Below are positions 1 through 6,763 of a stretch of 35,943 bases of DNA, in pieces. Position numbers and translations under genes: made by a program. The first letter of the stretch is position 1; each line of letters opens with the position of its first letter. The stretch covers positions 1-35,943 of the forward strand of contig CAKPSX010000015.1 in NCBI GenBank assembly GCA_934184665.1, given 5' to 3'. Under the pieces are notes generated by a model. It was not told the origin of the DNA. It saw nothing but the letters and a program-made list of their open reading frames with translations, and did not search any database. Origin of the DNA: an uncultured Clostridia bacterium (GTDB lineage: Bacteria > Bacillota > Clostridia > TANB77 > CAG-508).

Positions 1-1
1 A

Positions 2-232
2 CCTATGCCTCCTCCATTACCACCTCCACCTGTATGTCACAAGCCTCCTCCACCTCCTCCAAAGCCACCAGCACCACCTAAGCGACCAAAACCTCCTCCA
101 AAAAAGAAAAATAAATTTGATATTATTTGTTTTAAAAAAGATGCATGTAAATCATTACATGATGTTGAACATTTTCTTTGTGACTTTAATTACTTTATAA
201 AATATATTAAATTATATAATTTATTAAAATAA
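2..232 (+). CDS. C-terminal part of a proline-rich protein (partial at left edge)
   Basis: The frame is open from the window edge, so this is probably the end of a longer gene. The visible part is about 76 residues. The first half is almost pure proline with lysine-rich breaks, encoded by repeated CCT/CCA codons. It is followed by a KKK patch and a non-repetitive tail with cysteines and aromatic residues that ends in a hydrophobic, helix-like stretch (IKYIKLYNLLK). I do not recognise the family. Short proline-rich proteins with a cysteine-bearing, amphipathic tail occur among cell-surface and spore-coat proteins of clostridia, but that is only an analogy. An internal ATG at position 5 has no visible ribosome site because the upstream sequence is cut off. 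The reverse strand would read glycine-rich but is broken by stops, so the plus strand is preferred. Confidence 0.5.
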   Translation, partial: PMPPPLPPPPVCHKPPPPPPKPPAPPKRPKPPPKKKNKFDIICFKKDACKSLHDVEHFLCDFNYFIKYIKLYNLLK

Positions 233-294
233 TAATTACTAGAACAAAATTATTGAAATAATATTTATAAAAATTATTTAATTAAAAATTATAT

Positions 295-326
295 AAAAAA
301 ATCCAGAAATTACTCTGGATTTTTTT
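295..326. terminator. Bidirectional intrinsic terminator
   Basis: A 7-bp perfect stem, ATCCAGA (301-307) and TCTGGAT (314-320), has a 6-nt loop and is flanked by A7 on one side and T6 on the other, so it can work in both directions. It overlaps the stop codon of the GerM-domain gene and lies downstream of the proline-rich gene. Confidence 0.8.
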
Positions 327-870
327 GTGTTATTTTTACATATGTATCTGGAAATTTTTCATTTGATTCTCCATTTATTAAAAATTTCACAGATTCAACA
401 TCTTTTAAATTTGATAATGTATTTACAATACTATTAATTATTTTTAATTTATTTTCTTCTTCTCCGTAATTTAAAAATTCATTTGATACATTTATTGTTG
501 CACATCTATTTTCAACTGTAACATCATGTAACACAGTTCCATCAGGAATTATCCTTTTTAATGAACTACTTTGTGGCCCTTTTAATAATAAATTCATCAT
601 CTCTTTTGCTGGATTTTCTAGTAATTTATTGGCATCTATAACTTTTACTTCTGCTTCAAGTTCGCCTGTATCATTATTAGCAAAATATAAAATTATTTTT
701 GTTTGTCTCAATTGCTCATCTGATATTTCCTCTTGTGGAGTATAATCTTGATATTGATTATTTTCATTTTCCTGTTTTTCTATACTCATATTATTGTAAA
801 TAAAATAGATTAAAAATATAACAACTATAAGAGTTATTATCGCAATTATTGTCTTTTTATTTCTTTTCAA
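310..870 (-). CDS. GerM-domain membrane protein
   Basis: The protein has a short basic N-terminus, one membrane segment at about residues 6-27, a charged linker, and then a single GerM-type domain over the last 120 or so residues. The domain is recognised by the strand pattern around KIILYFAN, the helix with KEMMNLLLKGP, the segment IPDGTVLHDVTVENRCATIN, and VESVKFLINGE. GerM domains are found in sporulation and germination proteins and in anchored exported proteins that act outside the membrane. The start chosen is TTG at 868-870, because AGGGGG sits about 6 nt upstream of it. The upstream ATG at 927 would add 19 residues without a ribosome site. A TATAAT hexamer at 901-906 (minus strand) could be its -10 box, but no good -35 is visible. 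Single-domain GerM proteins of this size are common in clostridia. The role in this organism is inferred. Confidence 0.8.
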   Translation of the reverse strand: MKRNKKTIIAIITLIVVIFLIYFIYNNMSIEKQENENNQYQDYTPQEEISDEQLRQTKIILYFANNDTGELEAEVKVIDANKLLENPAKEMMNLLLKGPQSSSLKRIIPDGTVLHDVTVENRCATINVSNEFLNYGEEENKLKIINSIVNTLSNLKDVESVKFLINGESNEKFPDTYVKITQKNPE

Positions 871-915
871 TTTAATTCCCCCTTGTCTATATTGAATATT
901 ATTATAGCTTATACA

Positions 916-967
916 AAAATAGAACAAAAAATTAATTTTTGTTTAAATTTATTTTTTGTTCTATTTT
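916..967. terminator. Long palindrome between permease and GerM gene, probable terminator
   Basis: Perfect 16-bp inverted arms (916-931 and 952-967) are separated by 20 nt. Each arm reads AAAATAGAACAAAAAA or its complement. In the minus direction it follows the ABC permease gene and ends in a T-rich run, so it probably terminates that transcript. It lies just upstream of the GerM-domain gene. The remaining bases 968-1094 are A/T only in long runs with no feature I can support. Confidence 0.55.
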
Positions 968-1094
968 TATTATTTTATCATATTTAATTTTATTTATATT
1001 TATTATTTAAAATTAATTTCGTATTTTTTATTTATTGTTATTTTATTTTTTATCTTTATTTTAATTATAATATTATTATTTTATTATTTTATTT

Positions 1095-2750
1095 TTAATA
1101 AATATTTTTAAATATTTTATTCTGATTTTTTTTAATAAATATTTTTAATAATATTAAAATAATTAAAAATAATAAATTTATTATTATCATAGAAAACAAA
1201 TAATTATTATCTTTAAATATTTTTAATAAATAATTTAAAATTAAAAATATAAAAATTGTCATTACATATTGGTATAATTTATTTCCACTATTTTTTGTAA
1301 TTGATTCTTGATTTGTCCAATTTAAATTTGGTTTATTTAAATCTACCAATACTAATAAATAACTATTTATTATATTTATTAACATAGATGTTATAAATAC
1401 AGATAATAAATAAATAAATGGAATATTTATTTGTTGAAAATATACATCTATTATTATTGCTAATATTATTATTGTATTTATTATTATTTGTGGTAATGCT
1501 TTTATTTTAATCTGTTTATACAATGAAATAGGAATATATTTCATAAAAATGGCATTCTTACCTTCCCTAGATATTGCAGTTATTGATAAGTTTGAAAATA
1601 CAAATAATATTTGAATAATTGCAACAGATATAAGAGTAGCTTGTAATTTAAATTCTTCCAATCCCATTTTTTCTATCATATTATCAGCATCTATTTGTTG
1701 GACAATAATTGGAAAAAATATATTTAAAATTATTATAAAAAATATTGCAATAAAAATATATTGTAAAATATTTTGTATAAAAAATGTTGGACTTTTTATC
1801 ATATTTTTTATATCTTTTTTTATATATTTTTTTATTTTATTTTCTTTTTTAAATTTATATTTTTTATTTATTTTTTTTATGCTGGATTTATTATCTAAAA
1901 TAATTAACAATTCTTTTAAATATAATTTTGTTCCAATAAATATAAAAATAATAAATGCAAAAATATTTAATAAAATTAATTTAATAAAATTAATTAATAT
2001 TATTTTAAAACTATTATTTATTAATAAATTAATTATTGGATTTATTATAATAAAATTATTATTTATTTTATTTAATTTATCATTAATTGTTATTTCTTTT
2101 ATATTTATTATATTTTCTTGATTTATTATTCCACCAATATTTTTTGTTACAAATAATGATAATAACATTATTAATCCAAATATTATTATTAATTGTAATA
2201 AATCTTTATTTATTATTTTTGATAATCGCATTAATATTATTGTTATTATACCAATTATTAATGTAAATAATATTGGAAATATTGCTAAAGATATTATGGC
2301 TCCAATAAAATACATTATTGTTTTTTGTATTAATATTCCAAACATAAGCAATGGTATTAATAATAATAAAGATTCCATAAAATACATTATTGCTATTACA
2401 GTATTAAATTTACTTATTACTATTTCTGTTGGCTTTATTGGTAAATATATTATATTCCTAATATCTTGCGAATAATAAAATACACTTGATATTAACATTA
2501 TTAATTGGAATATTGAAACTGTAGCTATTATTGGTAAATATATTTTTAAAAATAAAATCGGTTCACCTAATCTATTAAAATATAATATTGATTCTAGTGA
2601 TATATAAGAAATACACGCTATTATTATTATTATTAACCAAAAATATATTGATTTTTTATTTAATTTATTATTTTTTTTATTAAATATATTTAAATTTTGA
2701 TAATAATCTTTTAAAAATATTTTTGTTAATTTTTTTATTCTATTTATCAT
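1095..2750 (-). CDS. ABC-2 type exporter, membrane subunit
   Basis: A 551-residue integral membrane protein, mostly Ile/Leu/Asn/Lys, with roughly a dozen hydrophobic stretches arranged as two halves around a large cytoplasmic lysine-rich loop (about residues 280-325). This layout is typical of the long permeases of ABC-2 type exporters, where one subunit carries both membrane halves. Its start overlaps the end of the ATPase gene by 11 nt, and GGAG lies 9 nt before the ATG inside that gene, so the two are translationally coupled. The substrate cannot be read from sequence; related exporters move peptides, lantibiotics or lipids. Base composition is even more A/T-biased than its neighbours, which reflects the hydrophobic and Asn/Lys-rich content. 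Confidence 0.8.
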   Translation of the reverse strand: MINRIKKLTKIFLKDYYQNLNIFNKKNNKLNKKSIYFWLIIIIIACISYISLESILYFNRLGEPILFLKIYLPIIATVSIFQLIMLISSVFYYSQDIRNIIYLPIKPTEIVISKFNTVIAIMYFMESLLLLIPLLMFGILIQKTIMYFIGAIISLAIFPILFTLIIGIITIILMRLSKIINKDLLQLIIIFGLIMLLSLFVTKNIGGIINQENIINIKEITINDKLNKINNNFIIINPIINLLINNSFKIILINFIKLILLNIFAFIIFIFIGTKLYLKELLIILDNKSSIKKINKKYKFKKENKIKKYIKKDIKNMIKSPTFFIQNILQYIFIAIFFIIILNIFFPIIVQQIDADNMIEKMGLEEFKLQATLISVAIIQILFVFSNLSITAISREGKNAIFMKYIPISLYKQIKIKALPQIIINTIIILAIIIDVYFQQINIPFIYLLSVFITSMLINIINSYLLVLVDLNKPNLNWTNQESITKNSGNKLYQYVMTIFIFLILNYLLKIFKDNNYLFSMIIINLLFLIILILLKIFIKKNQNKIFKNIY

Positions 2751-3468
2751 TTTTCGTTATCTCCATAAATAATTCTTCTAAAGATTTATTTTCTTTTAAT
2801 TCATTTCTCATTTGTTCTATTGTTCCCACAAAAATTACTTCCCCATTATTTATTATTCCAATTCTATCACATACTTTTTCTGCAACATCCAAAATATGTG
2901 TAGAAAAAAATACAGTTTTATTTTCATCAGCCATTTTTCTCATTATTTTTTTTAATTCATATGATGCTTTAGGATCTAATCCTATCATCGGTTCATCTAT
3001 AATCCAATTATTAGGATCATGCACTAATGAACCTATTATTATTAATTTTTGTCGCATTCCATGAGAATAACTTTCAATTTTGTTATTTAATACATCATTT
3101 ATTTCAAATATTTTACTTAATTGTTCTATTCTTTCTTTTCTAGTTTTTTCATCAACATCATATATATCTGCTAAAAAATTTAAATAATCTATTCCTTTTA
3201 ATTTCAAAAAGACATCAGGATTATCTGATACATATCCAAACATTTTCTTTGCTTCCATCGGATCTTTTGAAATACTATGTCCATCTATTTCTATGTCACC
3301 TTCATCTATGTCTAAAATTCCTGTTATCATTTTTATTGTAGTCGTCTTTCCTGCTCCATTAGGTCCTAAAAATCCAAATATCTCTCCATTATTAATTTGT
3401 AAATTAATTTTTTTTATTGTTTTATCTTTCTTATTATAGGATTTTGATACATCTTTTATTTTTATCAT
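2740..3468 (-). CDS. ABC exporter ATPase subunit
   Basis: A 242-residue nucleotide-binding protein that powers the adjacent permease. Visible motifs in order are Walker A GPNGAGKT (35-42), a signature motif YSHGMRQ (134-140, the SxGxxQ class typical of ABC-2 exporters of the CcmA/YadG kind), Walker B with IIDEP (156-160) followed by the D-loop GLDP, and the switch histidine in STHIL. The start is secure, with GGAGGAG 5 nt before the ATG. It lies 29 bp downstream of the AAA ATPase gene, with no terminator between them, so it may share that promoter. Length is normal for the family. Confidence 0.93.
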   Translation of the reverse strand: MIKIKDVSKSYNKKDKTIKKINLQINNGEIFGFLGPNGAGKTTTIKMITGILDIDEGDIEIDGHSISKDPMEAKKMFGYVSDNPDVFLKLKGIDYLNFLADIYDVDEKTRKERIEQLSKIFEINDVLNNKIESYSHGMRQKLIIIGSLVHDPNNWIIDEPMIGLDPKASYELKKIMRKMADENKTVFFSTHILDVAEKVCDRIGIINNGEVIFVGTIEQMRNELKENKSLEELFMEITKNDK

Positions 3469-3497
3469 TTAATCTCCTCCTTCATGAGCAATTTTGC

Positions 3498-4790
3498 TTA
3501 TATACAAAATACTGCATATAATGGCACTGATTTTATATTATTCTCGAATCCAAAATTTTTTTCTGAAATTCTAATTGCATATTTTGGATTATATATTTTT
3601 TTATAAATATCTAAACTTCTTGATTTAGTATGTGTTGTTGTTTTTACTTCAATTGGTACAATATCAACATCCTTCTGAATCATGAAATCTAATTCTGCCT
3701 TTCCCTCTGATTCCCAATAGTATAATTCATATCCATTTACTTTTAATTCATTTGCCACATAGTTCTCTGTAAGTGGACCCATTGCAATCATTACTGGTTG
3801 TGAACTCAAGTCTATTTGATATAATGGATATTTAGCTTTGTTTACAAATAAACCAACATCACTCATATACAATTTAAATGATGCTAAATCCTTATACATT
3901 TCTAATGGTAATTCCGCTTTTGCCCTATAAACTTGATTTACTATTCCACTATTTTTTAACCATAAAATAGCTTCTCCAAATATTCCAGATGTTCCACCTT
4001 TTGAAATAACTTTATATTGAAATTTTTGATTATCTTTTGCTAATTGCACTGGTATCGAATCAAATGCTGATATTATTCTGTTTGATAAATTATTATCTGC
4101 ATATTTTGTCATATCTCTTTCATAAGATAAAAGTATTTCTGCTTGAACATCTATTGCCGATATTGTTTTTTGCTCTTCTAAATATGTTTGAACAACTTCC
4201 GGCATTCCACCAACAATTAAATATGTTCTATATAATTTCAGGCATAATTCATGAATATCATTATCCATTCTAGTATTAGTTTCAAAATGTTTTTTTATTT
4301 CGTCTATTAAATTTTCTCTTCCTATAGCCATTAGAAATTCTTTAAATGATAAAGGATACATATTTAGCATTTGAACTTTCCCTACAGGAAATGAGTAATT
4401 TTCTCTATTTATTGCAATTCCAAGCAAAGAACCTGCTGCAATTATATGATACTCTGGAGCATCTTCACAAAAATATTTTAATGATGTTAGTGCTCTTTCA
4501 TTTGCTTGTATTTCATCAAAAAATATCAATGTTTTTCCTGGAATTATTTTTTCACCATAAAATAATTCTAATTTATTTATTATATATTTAGCATCTATGC
4601 TTCCTGAGATTTGGGAACTTATTTCCTGGTTTGTTTCAAAATTTACATATATTAAATTATCATAGTATTTTTTTCCGAATTGCTTTATTATATATGTTTT
4701 GCCTACCTGTCTAGCTCCATGTATTATTAATGGCTTTCTATTTCCTGATTTTTTCCATTTTATTAAATCATTTATAATCTCTCTCTTCAT
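3498..4790 (-). CDS. DUF4143-type AAA ATPase
   Basis: A 430-residue soluble ATPase of the family with an N-terminal AAA domain and a C-terminal DUF4143 domain with a PD-(D/E)xK-like fold. Walker A is GARQVGKT (25-32) and Walker B is LIFFDEIQ (ending at about 95). The C-terminal part carries the characteristic ENYVANEL and YYWES...ELDFMIQ...PIEVK segments, whose acidic and lysine residues resemble the nuclease-fold core. Proteins of this type are widespread, often horizontally mobile, and of unknown cellular role. The start has AAGGAGG 7 nt upstream. It is preceded by a near-consensus promoter overlapped by a palindrome, which suggests repression or self-control. It is followed at 29 bp by the ABC exporter genes, so the three may form one transcript. 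Confidence 0.9.
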   Translation of the reverse strand: MKREIINDLIKWKKSGNRKPLIIHGARQVGKTYIIKQFGKKYYDNLIYVNFETNQEISSQISGSIDAKYIINKLELFYGEKIIPGKTLIFFDEIQANERALTSLKYFCEDAPEYHIIAAGSLLGIAINRENYSFPVGKVQMLNMYPLSFKEFLMAIGRENLIDEIKKHFETNTRMDNDIHELCLKLYRTYLIVGGMPEVVQTYLEEQKTISAIDVQAEILLSYERDMTKYADNNLSNRIISAFDSIPVQLAKDNQKFQYKVISKGGTSGIFGEAILWLKNSGIVNQVYRAKAELPLEMYKDLASFKLYMSDVGLFVNKAKYPLYQIDLSSQPVMIAMGPLTENYVANELKVNGYELYYWESEGKAELDFMIQKDVDIVPIEVKTTTHTKSRSLDIYKKIYNPKYAIRISEKNFGFENNIKSVPLYAVFCI

Positions 4791-4810
4791 GGAAATACCT
4801 CCTTGGTATT

Positions 4811-4839
4811 ATTATAGTGTATAAGTTCAAAAAAGTCAA
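4811..4839 (-). promoter_or_regulatory. Strong sigma-A type promoter for the AAA ATPase gene
   Basis: On the minus strand TTGACT (4834-4839) is followed by 17 nt and a perfect TATAAT (4811-4816), about 20 nt before the ATG. The spacer and part of the -35 box lie within the left arm of the 16-bp palindrome at 4821-4866, so a protein bound there would block polymerase. Confidence 0.8.
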
Positions 4840-4866
4840 TTATCTAACTAACTTTTTTGAACTTAT
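4821..4866. repeat. 16-bp palindrome overlapping the promoter (operator candidate)
   Basis: Perfect inverted arms ATAAGTTCAAAAAAGT (4821-4836) and its complement (4851-4866) are separated by 14 nt. The left arm occupies the promoter spacer and the edge of the -35 box. The placement suits an operator; a hairpin of a small mobile element is the alternative. Confidence 0.65.
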
Positions 4867-4878
4867 GAGTTCTTTGTC

Positions 4879-4927
4879 TAAATTTTGAAAAAATTTCTTT
4901 AAAACTATGTACTTTTTTCAAAATTTA
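4879..4927. repeat. Second, related palindrome upstream
   Basis: Perfect 15-bp arms TAAATTTTGAAAAAA (4879-4893) and its complement (4913-4927) are separated by 19 nt. Both palindromes are abutted on the minus strand by the same decamer TTATACACTA (at 4815-4824 and 4927-4936), so they look like diverged copies of one unit. Confidence 0.6.
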
Positions 4928-4982
4928 GTGTATAACTTTATTATATAAAAGAATAATATATATTATAAATAATATTATTTAT

Positions 4983-5063
4983 TGGGTCTGAAAGAGTCTA
5001 ACTTAATTAGGACCTGACCCGTGCTGACGGTAGTCATCGCAAAAAGCCATTCGTTGAATGGCT
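4983..5063. other. GC-rich structured island, possible small RNA or element end
   Basis: About 80 bases stand out by G+C content from an otherwise 80-90% A/T gap. It contains GGGTC...GACCC pairing (starting near 4985 and ending near 5019), a TGAC-GGTA-GTCA mini-hairpin (near 5023-5035), and an 8-bp stem AGCCATTC/GAATGGCT (5045-5063) with a 3-nt loop. On the minus strand that last stem is followed by U5, like a terminator. No known riboswitch or RNA family is recognised, and there is no open frame in it. Confidence 0.4.
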
Positions 5064-5080
5064 CTTTATATTGTATAAAT

Positions 5081-5142
5081 AAAAAAGACTAACCGTTGCA
5101 GAACAGATTAATTTCTGTTTACTCTACTTGATAGTCTTTTTT
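5081..5142. terminator. Bidirectional terminator with nested hairpin
   Basis: Outer arms AAAAAAGACTA (5081-5091) and TAGTCTTTTTT (5132-5142) enclose an inner AACAGA/TCTGTT hairpin (5102-5119). It sits 18 nt past the stop codon of the last gene of the T4SS locus and most likely ends that transcript. Confidence 0.65.
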
Positions 5143-5159
5143 ATTATAAATTTGATTTT

Positions 5160-6062
5160 TTAGTTGTCTAAAAATGATATTTTATAATCAAGTATTCCTC
5201 TTATGTCAATTTTATAATTGTTATTATTATAATCTGTAAAACTATATTCTGTATAATCTTCAATTAAATTCATATCATAAGTAAATACATTTAGTTCATT
5301 AATAGTCTTTTCATTTTCTTTTATATATTTGTTAAAATCTTCCATTTGCAGGAATTTATCTTTTTTGTTTTCTTCATCTATTTTATTATATGCATCTTCT
5401 GGGAAATATTTCAATTTCACCTTAAAATCTATAAGATATTTTTGTATTAATTCTTTATTTGTATAGTTTTTCATATCAAATTTATTATAATCATTTGATG
5501 TTATTTTTATTTCATCTATTCTTTTTTCTTTTCCATTTTTAGCATTTTCAAACTCATTTATAGTTATTGGTTCAAATGAGTAACTATTGTAGTCAGTTTT
5601 CATTTTTATATAATAGTCACTTACCTTATTATCACAGATTTTATATCCATATATATAATATATACTATTATTTATATTACCTGCTTTATAGATTTCCTGT
5701 GCACAAAAGTACATTCTAGCTCTATCATTTGTATAAGAATCTATAATATTTTCACTATTTATTTCATTATTCTTTATATACTCTGTATCAGTTAAATCAT
5801 ATACAGCTATATAATCTGAATCATAAATATAGTCAAACAATTGTTGAACATAATCATCTATGGAAAAAAACATATAATCATTATCTTCTTTCACACTATT
5901 TTCTGGGTATTCTATTTCTATGTCTTGTGGTGTTCCATTCTCAAAAGGGTCTTGTTCTATATCATTGTTTCTCCATATATGTATAGCAATACCAATTATT
6001 GCTATACATATAATTAGTAATGATATTATTAAAATAATTATTATTTTTTTTACTTTATTCAT
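5160..6062 (-). CDS. Membrane-anchored protein, VirB8/TcpC-like candidate (third paralogue)
   Basis: A 300-residue protein with one N-terminal membrane helix (about residues 5-28), an acidic linker, and a long extracytoplasmic part with alternating helices and strands, rich in Asn, Asp, Tyr and Lys. It is a clear paralogue of the protein at 9801-11154. Both share a D-T-(E/Q)-Y-(I/V)-K-(N/K)-N-x-I-N-S-E-N block, an S-F-x-(P/I)...ITI segment, and a later LIxxYIxxxKxxLxxFPE-like helix. In Gram-positive T4SSs the VirB8 role is filled by bitopic proteins with NTF2-like domains (TcpC family), and the size, topology and context fit that. The assignment is inference, not motif proof. It follows the CHAP-coding segment by 35 bp in the same direction, and its ribosome site is weak. 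Confidence 0.6.
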   Translation of the reverse strand: MNKVKKIIIILIISLLIICIAIIGIAIHIWRNNDIEQDPFENGTPQDIEIEYPENSVKEDNDYMFFSIDDYVQQLFDYIYDSDYIAVYDLTDTEYIKNNEINSENIIDSYTNDRARMYFCAQEIYKAGNINNSIYYIYGYKICDNKVSDYYIKMKTDYNSYSFEPITINEFENAKNGKEKRIDEIKITSNDYNKFDMKNYTNKELIQKYLIDFKVKLKYFPEDAYNKIDEENKKDKFLQMEDFNKYIKENEKTINELNVFTYDMNLIEDYTEYSFTDYNNNNYKIDIRGILDYKISFLDN

Positions 6063-6097
6063 ATCTTTTTACCATACCAGAGGTATTTTTTCCTTTC

Positions 6098-6763
6098 CTA
6101 TTTAGGTTCATCTAAATATATATATCCTTGTAGAGTATATCCGCTCCATATCTTACCATTTAGTGGTATTTTTTGTACGCCAAACCATCTTTCTCCTCCT
6201 CCTGCATGACTTATGTATATTCCATCAGATGTTACACCTTCAACATATGCAATATGTCCAGGGGCTGTTCCATGTTTCCAAACTATAAGTGAATTTGGCT
6301 TTGGCTGTTGCCCATAGTTAAACCATCCATATAGTCTATTTCTGCGATACCAATCTCCACCATTTCCATATTTTCCATCTGGTGATCTCGGATATTCTTT
6401 ATATTTAGTTCCATTCGCCTCTAAATATTGTGAAGCTCTACCTTTTGCCCACCAAGTACATTGGAAAGACTGTAAACTGTTTGAAGAAGAACTCCACCAC
6501 TTTGCGAACGGTCCTCTCTGGTGTGCTCCTGCTCCACCACCTACACCAGAATAGTGTACTTGTGTGTGTAGCCATTGTGTATTAATTGTATTTTCTAATT
6601 GTTTAGCTTCGTTACCAGATGATATGCCTCCTTTTGTAAATCCAGAACCACTACCTCCATCTTGAATTGTTTTTCCTTTAAACATATTATAATATTCAAG
6701 TGCTTTTTTGGCTCTTGAAGTATATCCAGCATATCCGTGCTTCTTTATGTCCAGGGCTTTCAT
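6098..6763 (-). CDS. CHAP peptidoglycan hydrolase domain (3' part of a frameshifted gene)
   Basis: 221 codons encode a CHAP domain with catalytic Cys102 (in FQCTWW), His170 (PGHIAYVE) and Glu175, which would cut peptide cross-links in the cell wall. The first 30 residues are not a natural start. They continue the final helix of the lysozyme domain encoded in the overlapping upstream frame (SRAKKALEYYNMF), and there is no ribosome site before the ATG at 6763. Deleting one base between 6739 and 6760 would fuse it to the upstream frame into one 1166-residue protein. A Gly/Ser linker joins the two domains. It is therefore best read as the C-terminal domain of the large wall enzyme, separated by a real or artefactual frameshift. 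Confidence 0.85.
   Translation of the reverse strand: MKALDIKKHGYAGYTSRAKKALEYYNMFKGKTIQDGGSGSGFTKGGISSGNEAKQLENTINTQWLHTQVHYSGVGGGAGAHQRGPFAKWWSSSSNSLQSFQCTWWAKGRASQYLEANGTKYKEYPRSPDGKYGNGGDWYRRNRLYGWFNYGQQPKPNSLIVWKHGTAPGHIAYVEGVTSDGIYISHAGGGERWFGVQKIPLNGKIWSGYTLQGYIYLDEPK

Noticed and set aside
4983..5063. Known riboswitch (c-di-GMP, T-box, SAM) or SRP RNA
   Set aside because: The conserved cores of these RNAs are not present. GGTCAGGTCC on the minus strand recalls SRP RNA, but the expected GGAAGGAAGCAGC part is missing.
4790..6100. Right-hand or left-hand att repeat of the tRNA-Ser 3' end
   Set aside because: No second copy of the GGTTCGAACC-containing tRNA end was found near the far boundary of the T4SS locus.
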